Shown: positions 25,156 through 41,469 of the stretch, piece after piece
Layout of the letters: every line of letters begins with the position of its first letter
Numbering within the stretch: position 1 is the stretch's first letter
Source of the DNA: Phocoena phocoena
Lineage: Eukaryota; Chordata; Mammalia; Artiodactyla; Phocoenidae
Length of the DNA stretch: 64,000 bases
Direction: 5' to 3'
Assembly: GCF_963924675.1 (NCBI RefSeq)
Contig: NC_089220.1
Location: 61,948,639-62,012,638, forward strand
The notes under the pieces: generated by a model
The model's database searches: none
Seen by the model: the letters and a program-made list of their open reading frames with translations, nothing else
What the model was told of the DNA's origin: nothing
Position numbers and translations under genes: made by a program

Positions 25156-25981
25156 AAAATCAATTAATGTAATTCAACAAATTAACAGACCAAAACTGCA
25201 AAATCAAGTGGTCATATCTCAAGAGATGCAGTAAAAGCACTGGACAAAATCCAACATCCATTCCTGACATAAACTCTCCAGTAAAGAGGACTAGAAGGGA
25301 ACTCCTTCAAACTGTTAAATGGCCATCTACATAAAGCCTATGGCTAACGTCATGCTTAAGACAAAAGATTGAATGCTTTGATAGCCATACATGTAACATC
25401 TCACCCAGCTATTCTGCTCCTAGGTATTTACCCAAGACAAATGAAAGCATTAATGTTTATAGCATCCTTATTTGTAATAGCCCCAAACTGGAAATAACCC
25501 AAATGTTCATCCACAGGTGAATGGATAAGGCACATTTGGTATATCCATACGATTGAGTACTATTCAGCAATGATAACAACAACAATAATAATAAACCAAC
25601 CTATAGATGCATGTGACAACATTGATGAATCTCAAAATAATTATGCTAAGTACAAAAAGCCAGATAAAATAGAGTGCATACTGTTTGATTCCATTTATGT
25701 GTAATTCTAGAGAATGATAACTAATCTATAGGGACTGAAAGCCACTAGTCTGATTGCCTAGTAATCACGATGAGTACGGAGAGGAATAAGAGAGAGGGCT
25801 TACTCTAAGCGTCATGAGAAACGTTTGGGGTGTTATACATGTTTATTATCTCGATTGTGATTATGGTTTCATGGGTATATACATGCATCAGAACATTTAA
25901 TTTAATGCTGAATACATGTACAGTTTATTGTATGTCAGTTATACTTCAATAAGTCTATTTAAAATGAATAAAATTGTGAGA

Positions 25982-26190
25982 GGGCTTCCCTGGTGGCGCA
26001 CTGGTTGAGAGTCCGCCTGCCAATGCAGGGGACGTGGGTTCGTGCCCCGTTCCGGGAGCATCCCACATGCCGCGGAGCGTCTGGGCCCGTGAGCCATGGC
26101 CGCTGAGCCTGCGCGTCCGCAGCCTGTGCTCCGCAGCGGGAGAGGCCACAACAGTGAGAGGCCCGCCTACCGCAAAAAAAAAAAAAAAAA
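25982..26190 (+). mobile_element. CHR-2-type SINE
   Basis: Short form with a long pure A tail, which suggests a fairly young insertion. Target duplication AAAATTGTGAGA at 25970-25981 and 26191-26202. Confidence 0.95.
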
Positions 26191-26519
26191 AAAATTGTGA
26201 GAAGTTTAGGGAGGCTAGAGTGTAAAGGGGTAGGTAGGAAGGCAGGGAGAAATCAGTTTGAAGAGATAGGTGAGTGTCTGTCCTGTGGACAGGATCATGG
26301 ACTAGACTAGAGAAAGCCTAATGGTAGAAACAAGAACTGAGTGATTAGGCAATAGATGATATACCGCATTGACGAAGGCAGTGAAAGGAGAGAAGAACTG
26401 GTTATGAAGAAGTGGGGCTGGATCTGGGAGACCTCTACGATGTGGAATTGATATGGCTTTATGACCAGTTGGTCTTATCAGATATCTGATACTCAGATAT
26501 CTGGCTTGGAAGCTGCTTT

Positions 26520-26885
26520 AGACTGAATTTTGCTCCCCCAAATTCATATGTTGAACCCCTAACCTTCAATGTGACTGTATCTGCAGATAGGGTATTTAGG
26601 AGGTAATTAATGTTAAGTCTGTTAATGAGGTTGTACAGGTGGGCCCTAACCCAATAGGACTGTAGCCTTGTGAGATGAGGAAGAAATAGAAATCTTTCTT
26701 TATCATGTGAAGACATGGTGAGGAGGAACTGTGTGCAAGCCAGAAAGCATCTTCCCCTGAAACTGAACCCTGCAGGACCTTGATCTTGGACTTTCCAGCT
26801 TCCAGAACTGTGAGAAAGTTAATTTCTGTTTTTTAAGCCCCTCAGTCTATGGTGTTTGTTATGGCAGCCTAAGAAGACTAACACA
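26520..26885 (+). repeat. LTR-like repeat
   Basis: GACTGAATTTTGCTCCCCCA to GTCTATGGTGTTTGTTATGG, with AATGTGACTGTATCTGCAGA and CCAGAACTGTGAGAAAGTTA. Same family group as 2905-3275. Confidence 0.65.
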
Positions 26886-27497
26886 AGCTTTTGGGAGGTA
26901 GTTGGGTTGGGGGGGTTGCGGATATGTTCATGCCGCTCACCTAGATCAAGAACACAGGTGAAGCAAGTTGCAGCAGTGCTTTGAGTTCAGACTAGGATAT
27001 GTTATGTTTGGTGGACATTCACATGAGGACGTAAACAATTGGAAACATAGGTCTGAAGCTCTGGAGAGAGATTGGCTGGAGGCACATATTTGGGAACCGT
27101 CAGCAATCAGTGGCAGTTGAAACCATGGAGATGGGTATACGGTTGGGGAGGAAAGTCCAGCAATGGAGAAGAAATGGCCAGAGACAGAGGATAAGAACCA
27201 TTATTGAGTGGTGATTCTGAAGCCAATGAGAAAATTTTGAAAAGAGTTGGTTAACAGTATCAAATGGTGCAGCACACGGGGACATGTTAAGTGTTTGGCA
27301 TCAAGGACCCTACAGTCTAGCTGAAAAGAGAATACAAATGCATATGAAACAATTAGGAAATCATTCAGCTAGGGTAAATTGTCTTATTAGTGTGACAGAG
27401 AAGTGCAGTAGAGATTTGTCCATTCATTCTACAAATGTGTTGAGCTCCTACTGTGTGTCTGATGTTTAGCTGCTGGATGAGGCACTTGGGCTTTTTA

Positions 27498-28012
27498 TTT
27501 TTATTTTTTTAACATCTTTTTTGGAGTATAATTGCTTTACAATGGTGTGTTAGTTTCTGCTTTATAACAAAGTGAATCAGTTATACATATACATATGTTC
27601 CCATATCTCTTCCCTCTTGCCTCTCCCTCCCTCCCACCCTCCCTTTCCCACCCCTCTAGGTGGTCACAAAGCACCAAGCTGATCTCCCTATGCTATGCAG
27701 TTGCTTCCCACCAGCTATCTGTTTTACGTTTGGTAGTGTATATGTGTCCGTACCACTCTCTCACTTTGTCACAGCTTACCCTTCCCCTCCCCATATCCTC
27801 AAGTCCATTCTCTAGTAGGTCTGTGTCTTTATTCCTGTCTTACTCCTAGGTTCTTCATGACATTTTTTTTCTTAGATTCCATATATATGAGTTAGCATAC
27901 AGTATTTGTTTTTCTCTTTCTGACTTACTTCACTCTGTATGACAGACTCTAGGTCCATCCACCTCACTACAAATAACTCAATTTTGTTTCTTTTTATGGC
28001 TGAGTAATATTC
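27498..28012 (-). mobile_element. 5'-truncated L1, 3' end only, with clean TSD
   Basis: Minus-strand L1 3' UTR (3' terminus complement CATCTTTTTTGGAGTATAAT at the left). The right end stops at TGGCTGAGTAATATT. The 15-base target duplication CACTTGGGCTTTTTA is exact at 27483-27497 and 28013-28027. This is the last L1 before the repeat-poor block. Confidence 0.93.
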
Positions 28013-30869
28013 CACTTGGGCTTTTTAAAAAGAAGGGTGTGACTGAATTACAGGGATGCAAATAATGATATTCTGGTGAAGTGGAAAAGAACAAAAGCAG
28101 AGTAATTTAGGTAATATGGGACGAGATGGAGAGGATCCAGTCTTGACAGGAGTCCAAGGAGGGGAGAATAATTGGGAGAAAGCCTGGATGGGTGAGTTGG
28201 TGCCAGAGATTAGAAGACTGTGGGGTGCCCACCCTAGTATAGCTAGTCTCAGAAGTATTCTTGCTCCAGTATTTTCTAGGCACTAAGCACCTATAGCTGC
28301 AACAGCGAGTAGAGCCTTCTCATGTCGAGCAAGTAGGGCCACAGCTTTCTGCAGGTTTCGGATATGCAGAAAGTACAAGCTGCTTCACTGGCTACCAAAT
28401 ACGTGTACAATTGCTGTCATGCATGGAGGGAGAACTTTCATAACGAGATTCCAACGCAAAGCATAATTAGAAGAGGGTTTTAGGTATCACAGCACCTTCC
28501 GTGGCCCTTTCAAATAGTGTGTGTGTGAGGCTGGGTGATCCCAAGAGTCCATTATAACCTATATTGCAATGGGTTTGGCAAGTAGATATGTGGCCGGATG
28601 GATAATACGGTGAATAGTTAGATGGACAAATTCGTGGCGGACGAACCACTAGGGACAGGACCAGTCGCCTGGGGAACTAATTAAAGCTTCTCCAGGACCG
28701 CCCTGAGGGTGCAGTTCTCCTGATGGCCGGAAGAGGGCGCTGCGGATAGTCTCGATCTGCAGCTGTCAGCGACAGAGTCCTGGGCCGCGAAGGAGCAGCT
28801 AGCCGTGGTCACGTCCCGGAAACCCCAGAGCTGCAGACATCTCCCAGAGAGCTTCTGGGGTTGGTACTGCGGCTACCTGAAACTGCCCGGGCCAAGTGTT
28901 GGAGGCGGGGGAATGGTGGGAGGTTGGAGAGGAGAAAGGAGCAGAGGAAGAAAACCCAGCGCTGTTGCTGACTCCGCGGGAAACGCGAATGCTGAAAACC
29001 CATGGGAGCACACTGCTGGGGCTGTGGTTTGCTGAGAGATACAAGTTAGAAAGAGCTGCGGGTTTCGGCGGTCTAAAGCTGAATGCGGCCGCATACGGAC
29101 CCTGGGGCGAAACAGCGGTGCCGCCACAAGGATCCTTACCGAATCTGTCTTTTAGGCCTCAGGACTCAGCAGCAGCTACAAAACTTTGCTGCGAGCTGCC
29201 CGCGCCCCAGGGCGCCTGCACGGGTGCCCCTACTCCTTAGCATGGGGGCTTCCCGTATCTGTCCTGAGCATGGTGGAATCACCACTATCCACTCTCTCGC
29301 CTGTTTAGAGGCTCTTAATTTTAACAGTAATGAAGAACTGGGAAGAAACAGAAGCCGATTCGCTGTGAAGCTCAGGCTCGGATCCTGCATCTGTCTCCTG
29401 CGTCGCCCCGCATCGGCCTTGCTGAGTCTCCGAGCAGCTACAGGCCCGCGTCCCCCGCTTCCCACCCACGACATCTCGGTTTTCCCCATTTCAATGGGTG
29501 CTGCTAGCGCTGAGTCCCCCTTCTCTCTGCTTTGTAACCCAGTCCCCAAATTCTCTCCTTACCCTAAGCCCCTTCCTGCCAGGGGGCGCCTCTGGAGTTA
29601 GTGGAGAGGGTAAGGGCTCTGACTATAACTTGGGATGAGTTGAATCTAGGCTTGAACTGTGTGACATGAAAATAGGAGGGTTTCAAGACCACAGGTATCG
29701 ACTTCTGGAGGGCTTGACCTGACAGGACACGTTTCTTTGACACCAGAGAGCTGAGGGTGGGAGTCTCCTCTTTTCCTGGAGGATGCTGGCCTTCACATGC
29801 GCAATCTCGCCTCTTATTCCAACCCCAGAGTCCCGAGTGGAGTGCAGGGAGAGGGCTGCACAGGAGCCGCGCTGGGACGTCCTAGTGTCATCCCCCTCCT
29901 CGGTCCTGCTCTCAGGACCTGCCCAGAGGCCACGGTTTGAGGAGAGCATCCCCCAAAGAAAGGCCACCCTCAAAGATCCTAGATGGTCAAGGTGAGACGG
30001 AGAGCAGTTAGAGGAATCTCCAAATCTCTTCTTCGCCCCGCGTCTGCGAAATCCTCCTCCGGAAAGCTGCCGGACTGTACTCCCTGGGGCTTCGCTTCTC
30101 GAGAGGTTCTCAATTTTGGTGCCTGGGAAAAGGGCACAGAGGGGTCCTGTGAGATCCTTCAGGGAGAGGAAGACGCCCTCCAGAGGGGGCTCCGGATACT
30201 CTCTCAGTTCCTTGCATCTCGGGGTTGGAGACCAGCGACCCCCAGAGCCCAGCTGTGTTCCTGCTTTCTGCTCCCTGGGCGGGGTTGCCTTGAAGGCACC
30301 CGGAAACCCAGCTCAGCCTGGCTCTGGAGTCTGCGCCTGGCTGAGGAACACTTGCCTTCCTCTGGCCTGGGCACAGGAGCAGCGAGGGGGCAGAGAGCTT
30401 CCTGCAGAGTAAGAGGCCTGGATTCACAGTTTCTATACACCCAAGATACAGAGCCAAAAGTAATAACCCCTTCCATGTGCTAGCGAATTTTATGATTTAC
30501 AAACTCATGTACATCCCTAGCACAACCTGGGAGGTACACCAGACAGGTTAGGATCATTTCTGCAGCCCAGGAAACAGGTGCTAAGAGACTTTGTTTCCTT
30601 AATTCAACATTTCTTGAGGCGATGGAGGATTCGAGGATAAATAAAGCAAGGACTAGCTCTTGGAGGAGGGAGTGCGGGGGGCTGAAAATAACACCCTAGT
30701 TTACTCTGGCCGTAAGGGTAGTGGCTCCAGACTGTGACAGGCGTCCACTAGAGCTATACCACATGGCTGAAAAGTGGCAAAGCTGGGGCTGGAACCGGGA
30801 GTTCTGACTTACATTCAAGAGCCTTGCCCACAACCCCTGACCTTTTGAAGATCAGGAAATGGTGCATAA

Positions 30870-30886
30870 ACACACACACACACACA
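30870..30886. repeat. (CA)n microsatellite
   Basis: Eight CA units. Confidence 0.95.
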
Positions 30887-30964
30887 AAACTTCATTACGA
30901 CCCTCTCTATCTCGGTTGAATCCTGAAGTTAACATTTGTCACAAGCTACATATTATCTGAAGGA

Positions 30965-31090
30965 TTTGTTGTTAATTTGTAAGCTCCATGTAGGTAGGAG
31001 CCTCATCTAGCTTATTTAAGGCTGAATTTTCAAACCTAGCTCGGCGCCTGGCACAGATCCCACACTTAATATTTGTTGAATGAATCACAA
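30965..31090 (+). repeat. L2 LINE 3' end
   Basis: TTTGTAAGCTCCATGTAGGT, CGGCGCCTGGCACAGATCCC and AATATTTGTTGAATGAATCA form the characteristic L2 terminus. Confidence 0.75.
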
Positions 31091-31670
31091 ATTGCAATAA
31101 CTCAGAGCAAAATAACACCACCAGGAATCAGGTCGCTCCCTTCCCTAGGGAGTTTGAAGGACCATAAAGGGAATTAGAAAAATGGGGGGAGGGAAGAAGA
31201 TAGGCTTTGCCATCTCATCATCCCCAACCTGGTCCGAGCTATAGCCCCGAATTAGCCTTCTGTATGAGCCTTCTAAGTTCTCAAGAGGTCCAGAAGGGAA
31301 AGAAGGTCATTTCCCTCTGGCCGGGAGGCTGGTGAGCAAAGGCTGATGGCAGCTCCGCGTGTCTCGGACCTGGCCTGGGCCTGCCCCTCCCGGGCTCCTA
31401 GATTCCGTGCCAAGCCGCAGCCAGCCAAGCAGAGCGTGGCCGAGATTGAGGCGGGTGTGGGAGACCGCGCCTGGGAAAACTCCTTGAGAGGCCTGAGCTG
31501 GGCCTCGCTCTGTGACCACCCCACCGCACCACCTCGCCCGGGAGCGAGCTGGCTGAAGGCTAAGGGAAGATGCGCAGGCCCCACAGGGTGGACTCGGGCT
31601 TCCCAAGTATCCCCTGCAATCATGGAGAAACTACTGGTTTAACCGGGGTCCGCCCCGTTTAAGATGAGTC

Positions 31671-31696
31671 GGTGGGTGGGTGGGTGGGGAGGGGGG
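31671..31696 (+). other. G-quadruplex motif
   Basis: Five consecutive G-runs separated by single T or A bases (GGTGGGTGGGTGGGTGGGGA then G6). Just upstream, 31643-31656 forms a short perfect hairpin (CGGGG-TCCG-CCCCG). It sits within the upstream CpG-rich region. Confidence 0.8.
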
Positions 31697-33369
31697 CTAG
31701 AAGAAAGGACACTCTGGTCCGGAAGAGGTGTTGGGCTCAGGAGAGGGACTCTCAAGGCCTTTGCTTGGACCAGCCCAGAGATATGGGTAGCCACCTTTCC
31801 CCCACAAGGCGCCTTGGTCTTCGGGCTTATTCTTGGCAGTGCAGCGCGTCTGGGAAAAGTTGCGGAGCGGTGCGTGTGTGAAGGGGCAGAAGCAGAAGAG
31901 GCGCTGGGGCAGGTGCCTCAAGGTGCAGCAGTGGCCCAGACGAGGTCCAGAGGAGAGCAGGTGCTGGCGCGTGCCGTGCTGGGGGAGCATGGAGCACAAT
32001 CTCGGTTGCGGAGGGCAGGGGGCGTGCAGCAGGAGCCCTTGCCTTCCACCCCCGTACTTCGAGCTCCCGCTGCTGCTCAGGGCCCCAACCCAACGCCTGC
32101 CAGCTGCCTGCGTGGCTTCGGGTCCTCGTCCCGTCCGCGAGCCTGGGCTGGGGGCGGGGAGCCGCCAGCCACGTGCCTGCTTCGGAGCTGAAAGCTTCCG
32201 AGGGACCAAGGCCGAGGAGGCATGGCTCAAGGACTGCGGAAGATTCACCCAACTCTTCCCTTCACTCAGATTCAGGGCTTTAACGCGAGGAAGAGGGGTA
32301 TGCTAATAATAACAATACAGAAATCGCGAGCGCTGGCACCGAACTTTAAGTATTTCCAGAGCTTTCAAAGCACTTTCATGTGCCCGATTTTATTTGAATC
32401 TTACAAAAACCGTGTGAAGAATTACCGCTATTTCTAAATGGCACTGAGACTGGGAGAGACGTACAACGTTCTACACTGAGTGTTTCTTACATTTACTAAT
32501 AATATAAAATAATGGAGAGGGAGAGAGAGAAAGAAGACGGGAGATTGGGAGACCCATCCCGCCTTGGCATTAAGACCCCAGATGAGACGCAGGCCCAGGG
32601 CTGGGGGGCCCAATTGCAAACAAGATCTGTATTCAGTTTTGTCCACTCTGCTCAGTTTTGTCCTTTGTCCGTTCACTTGAGCCCAGTGTCGTCCTCTTCC
32701 CTCCTCGCTCCCAGGACTTAGGCATCGCATTGACCAAGGCGCAGTTGATGGGGGTCTGAGTCCTTCCTGAGAGCGCCCCCCAGAGAAGTCCCTTGGAAGG
32801 AAGGGCAATGAGCGACCTGGCGCCCGTCTTTCGAAGCACGACCGACGAGTGCACCTCGGCGCTCATACGCAGGTTTGCCTGCCCCAAAGCCAACAAGCGG
32901 GCCCAGAAACATGGGCCCGTGCGGTAGGCAGGAGATGGGCGTGCCCTGAGCTTTCTCTCCCCTCTTAAGGGGCATAGGTGGTGAGGAAACTGAATATAGT
33001 ATGTAAGTTGGCTTTGTATTGAGGGAGTGCAGAGCACTTCTCAAGGGGAGGATTGAAATCTTGAAATAAAAAGCCAATAAACAAAACAACTTTCCCTACA
33101 ACGATTGCTATTAATGGAAAAGGCGTCTAACCTGCTGAATTAAATCGTTCAAAAGAGCCTGTTCATCATCGGGAGCTCCTCTACAAGGAGGGAAAAGAAA
33201 ATGTGAAAACAAAACCAAAATCGAGAAGCCTCCTTAACTGGCCCCCGCAGTGTCTTGGAGGCCCCTGCCCAACCTGAGAGCCCTCTGCCCTCCCAGCCCC
33301 CGGCGCGGAGAGGAGGCTAAAACAGCTAAAAAGAAAACAAAACAACAACAAAACGTTTACTATCCAAGG

Positions 33370-37332
<3,963 letters not shown>

Positions 37333-38205
37333 GAGGACGCCGGGCCGGGCCTAGCCCAGCGCTCTGCCTCATCGCTTCCCCTACTGCCCGCCACACACCA
37401 CCAACCACCCACTACACCGTGCGCTTCGACTTTTCTAAAGAACCTGTCCCGATAAGACCAAGGGGAAAAACACAACGACCAAACTGCTGGACGTATTTCT
37501 TTTCTTTTCTTTTCTTTTTCTAAAATTTGCAGGATTTTTTTTTTAAAAAAGAAAATAAAACAACCAAGCGATCCAATTCTTTAAGGAGTCTTAAACAGAG
37601 AAGGACATAACAAGAACCGCTTTGGGGGTGTCTTTTGGGTGATTCCGATGGGTTTCCCACGCTCGGGTGGGGCGCAGTTTGGAGAGGGCTCTACGCTGAC
37701 ATGCCTCTGGACTCTAAAGATCGAAAACTTCACTCTGGGTACACTGTGCCAGCAAAGTGGACTTGCCTGTAAATACCAGGATTTCTTTGAAGGGGCGACG
37801 GGGGGGCTGGGGAGAGGAAAAGACTCCTCGACAGATCCCGCTTGCCACTGACACAAAGGAAATGCCCCCTCCTGGCCCCCTCTGGCCACCCAGGCTCAGC
37901 TGAGACCGGCCCTGGTTAAAATTGTTTTATGTTTGATGTGAACTTGTAGCTGTAAAACGCTGTCAAAAGTTGGACTAAATGCTTAGGTTTAGTAATCTGT
38001 ACATTTTGTTGTAAAAAACAAAAACAAAAAACCAGTCCCCGTCCCCAGCCCATCATATTTTTTATGGGCCTTGACAAATCTGTGTATATTATTTGGCAGT
38101 TTGGTATTTGCAGCGTCAGTCTTTTTCTGTTGTAACTTATGTAGATATCTGGCTTAAGTATAGTTCCTAAGAAGCTTCTAATAAATTATACAAATTAAAA
38201 AGATT
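37333..38205 (+). other. NKX2-1: NKX2-1 3' UTR
   Basis: Runs from the TGA stop to just past the poly(A) signal at 38180. It has pyrimidine runs at about 37497-37520 and becomes AU-rich after 37900. An earlier AATAAA at 37554 could give a shorter transcript, but the 38180 site fits the roughly 0.9-1.1 kb UTR known for the human gene. Confidence 0.8.
38180..38185 (+). terminator. NKX2-1: NKX2-1 poly(A) signal AATAAA
   Basis: AATAAA followed within 20-40 bases by a T-rich downstream element (ATTCTTTTTCTG). Repeat-free unique sequence starts immediately after. Cleavage is expected near 38200-38210. Confidence 0.8.
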
Positions 38206-38209
38206 CTTT

Positions 38210-40400
38210 TTCTGATTAAAAACCCCATCTTTTGTTTGGTTTTGATTTGGCTTTTTTGGTGGTAGGGGGTGTGGCTCAACATTGGCCTGATGAGATTCAA
38301 ATTGTTTGGGGGCTCAAAGGATCCTGAACCAGCTAAGGAGGCCGGGCGCAGAGTCTTTGCCCCACGGGAAGAGGGAGTTTTGTTCTGCCTCTGAATTAAG
38401 TAGAACCAAACCTTGAGCAGTCCTGGGACTTGGCAATAGAGAGTAGAAAAGCTAAACTCCTTCCACCAGGAGGAAAAGGGAGAAAAGAAGAGAAAGAGAC
38501 TAAAGGACTAGTTTTCAAAGCCAGGCTTCTGTTTCTTAAAACCTCAGAAGTATCTACCGTGATCTTATGCAGCTGAGCCAGTGTTTTAAAGCAGCCGGCC
38601 TCGGATATTCGTTTTAAATAACCCCGAATGAACGATTATTTTTACTAGACGGATCATGCCTGTAGATTTCAACATTAATTCTTTATTTTGAATCCTCGGC
38701 AGAGCCTCCTTGGGACTAGAATTTGGTGGGAGGCTGTTTTCGAAAGCGAGGAAGTTGTTAGGGGTTTCGTTTCTGCTCTAAAACAGTTATCCCCGCACAG
38801 GCTGGCCGACGGCGTCTCGTGGCCTCTCCGGCCTTGGGAGGTGTCCGACTGGGCTGCTGGCCTTGGGGACACCCCTGGCAGGATTTTGGGAGCTGGCCTT
38901 TCTGCTCTTTGTTCCAAGGTTTCCGTCTCTGGGCTCCTGGTCTCCTAAATCTTTGTAGTAAGGAATCTTTCTCCTGTCTCCAACTCTCCACCTCTCCCCG
39001 CGCTCCCCCGCCCCCATCCCAGCAAAAACAGAAAACAAAACAAACAAACAAACAAAAAACTTTGACCTCTCTCGCTACCTTTAATTTCTTGGTCTCTTTG
39101 GTACCCAGATATAGCTGTTGGGGAAGTCTTAATTGCCCCGGGGAGGCGAGGAAGAAGGAGTGGTTGTGGACAGAGAGAAATTGTCGTCCCTTGATGGGCT
39201 GTTGCCCCTTGCGTGTCACCTCTGACAAACCTACAGGAAAAGTGGCCAGGTGGGCTGTGGACAGATGCCCCTCCCAGCACTTTTCTCTAGGCCTGAAAGT
39301 GTTTGATTGTGGAGGATTGATTCATATTTGGCATGTACTCATTTATCGCCTGGAATTTCAACTTTCTTTTTTCCCTTCTTGCCTGTCACCACGTTTTCTT
39401 CCTCTTCTTTGCAGCTCATTCTGACTCCATCTCTCTCTTCCCAGACCCCCACCCTCACCCCCCAGAAATGTGTAAGGAAAATGAGGGGGGGCGCGGAGGG
39501 GGGGTGTGCTGGCACCAGCAGTCCTCTCTGTTGACTTCCTGGGGGCTCTTCTCCGTGGCGCCCTGACTGAGGACTAGGATGGACTTCCTCCCTCGGGTTT
39601 GGCTGCTGAGATACTGTTTTCAGTATCTAAAAGAGACTCGGAGATTTCGAGAGGGCAGTTGGTTAGATCTAGAGAGTGTGCTAGCTGGGGGAAGTCTCAG
39701 CAGGCCTCACGTTTTGGTAAACAAGAAAAAACCCTGGAAGTCTGAACACTTGTATTGGAATGGGCAGCAGTGGTCCTGGGACAGTGTGTGTAGGTAGTTG
39801 AGTCACCCAGCTCAGGCCTGGCTCGGCAAGGGAGATGTTAATGCTAAGGTCTGAATTCTGTGGGGTGGGAGCTACCGCTCCACCTGCCCCCATGCCCGAC
39901 ACAAGGGGGGCTGTCCCCCCAGCCCATCTCGCCCAGAGCGCCCCGGCCCCGGAGAGTAACAATTTTAGTGAGCTGTGGTACCCTCAGTCTTATCACCCTT
40001 GCACTGGTTGGAGTTTCTACCAAATACATTCTTCTCCCTGCCGTCTAGAGTTGGCTTAATTTTGAAGTCTGTTTACTGGTCCCAAGAAGAGGTGAATTCA
40101 GCCGGGTCTGCAGATGGAACCGAGACAAACAGGGCCTTGGCCCCCTTCTCTCCATCCATCACACGGGGTCCACCAGCTCCGGTCCCTGGCCGCGCATCGC
40201 TGTAGCTGCAGGAAGCGGCCCTGGAAGGCAATCTGAAGCGTCCTGGTAGGGAAAAGGGTGCGTGCTGGGTGCAGCGAAAGACCAAAGACGGAGACACACT
40301 TCATCCCCACATTCCGGTCAGCCTCTGCGATCTTTGTCTTCTCCAGCAGTGGACCTCCCCTAAGTCTCCAGCGTCTTTGGCCCAGGGAGGTTCTGGTCTC
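38210..40400. other. Downstream flank of NKX2-1
   Basis: No gene found and no interspersed repeat recognised. Open frames of 70-200 codons on both strands have no domain. By synteny the start of SFTA3/NANCI should follow on the same strand. Confidence 0.5.
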
Positions 40401-41467
40401 CTCTGATGGAGAATGACTTCTGGTGATGTGTCTGACGCTGAAGTGCCTGGAAGAGCCAGAAGCTTCTCCACGCGCGGGGGCAGCGCAGTTCGCCCCGAGG
40501 TCCAGGAGCAGCTGAACGCCGCCACCAAAGCACCCCATCCATCCCTAGGCCCCGATGGCTTCGGGAAGTGGGGGAGATTTTGCAGACAGCATCCCCCCCC
40601 TTCCTCCTCTTCCCCACCTCCAACCCCGCCATGTAAACACGAGGACTTTCTCGAGAGCCTTGGAGAGCGGCTCTAGTGGCTTCAGGGCCTGAAACCCCAG
40701 GCTTGGCTTGTTTGATGTTTAGCATCCCAAAGCGGCTCCCCACCCCCGCCCCAACCTGGGAACCCGGAGCTGTGGGTCGGAGAGGCAGGAAAGCTGCCCT
40801 CTCAGCTGGCCGGGCCAGGGACTGGGCCGGGCTTAGGGGAGGCGACAAGATCGGGAAAGAGATGCTCCGAGCCGGAAAGAAGGGAGCCCGGGCTGCCGCC
40901 GCCCCCAACAGGAACAGAAGCGGGTACAGCTGGAGTCCTCAAGCCCAGGAGGTGGGTGGGGGCAGGGGATGCGTCACCAGCCAGGGCACCGGCTCTGGGA
41001 CTGGGCCGGCACGGTGGGAAGTAGCTCGGGGCCCACGAGCGAAATCAGAGGCAGGCCGGAGCCGGCTCGGCGAGAAGCGCTCAGGGCACTTACTCCTAGA
41101 GGCGGGGGCGTCCCCGCGCGCTCCAGTCCAAGGGCCTCGCAGGAGGCAGCTCTTCTTCCCACGGCTTAGGGCTTGGCCTTTCTAAGGGCAAGACTGTCTC
41201 GGGAGCCTTCCAGGGGATTTTAATCGTCCTGGGGCAGGGGTAGGCCTAGGTCTGGGCTTGAGGTCCCCGATTTTGAGACCTCAGGGAAGAATTCTCATAC
41301 TTTAGAGGCCGCACACTCTCCGAGCGCGCTCGCCGGCGTTTGGGCGCCGGTGAGGGGCTTTCTCCTGGCGCGAGTGCACAAAAGGTAGCGCGAGTCTCTT
41401 CTCAGGCGACCCGGGATAAGAGGAAAGGAGAGCGGGGTTTTCTGACTTCCAACTCATTAGGGACCAG
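40400..41467 (+). promoter_or_regulatory. CpG island, possible start of the SFTA3/NANCI transcript
   Basis: CpG-rich sequence about 2.2-3.3 kb downstream of the NKX2-1 poly(A) site, ending at a strong splice-donor sequence CAG|GTAAGG (GT at 41468). In human the SFTA3 transcription start lies a few kb beyond the NKX2-1 3' end on the same strand. The position agrees, but no SFTA3 coding sequence was recognised, so this is an inference. Confidence 0.4.
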
Positions 41468-41469
41468 GT

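Larger units (their letters stand above)
21900..25965 (+). mobile_element. Long old L1 (ORF1 end to 3' end), interrupted
   Basis: A collinear L1 whose ORF2 start is visible at about 22573 (LAPTTAIITLNATALNIPIK). It continues through a RT-region stretch at 24000-24800 (CGAAGAGATCAATAAAATTG) and reaches 3' end text at 25380-25965 (GGTATTTACCCAAGACAAAT). Many stops and frameshifts; inactive. An LTR-like element (23545-23990) and a CHR SINE (24806-25155) inserted later. Confidence 0.75.
26205..28200. repeat. Probable L2 LINE remnants, interrupted
   Basis: Low-divergence text is lacking. Stretches such as GGGGCTGGATCTGGGAGACC, TCTGGAGAGAGATTGGCTGG, GACCCTACAGTCTAGCTGAA and CATTCATTCTACAAATGTGT resemble L2 segments on either side of the LTR-like (26520) and L1 (27498) insertions. 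Assignment by eye only. Confidence 0.4.
28210..33365. other. NKX2-1 upstream region, repeat-poor, CpG-rich in places
   Basis: No gene identified. CpG-enriched stretches lie at about 28690-29480 and 31300-32330. Open frames up to 183 codons exist on both strands, which GC content explains; none shows a recognised domain. Old MIR-like pieces may lie at about 30490-30820 and 32320-32480. Likely 5' regulatory sequence of NKX2-1. Confidence 0.5.

Noticed and set aside
28799..30483. Possible upstream protein gene from frames of 115-172 codons
   Set aside because: No splice structure, no homology recognised, frames overlap on both strands in GC-rich sequence.
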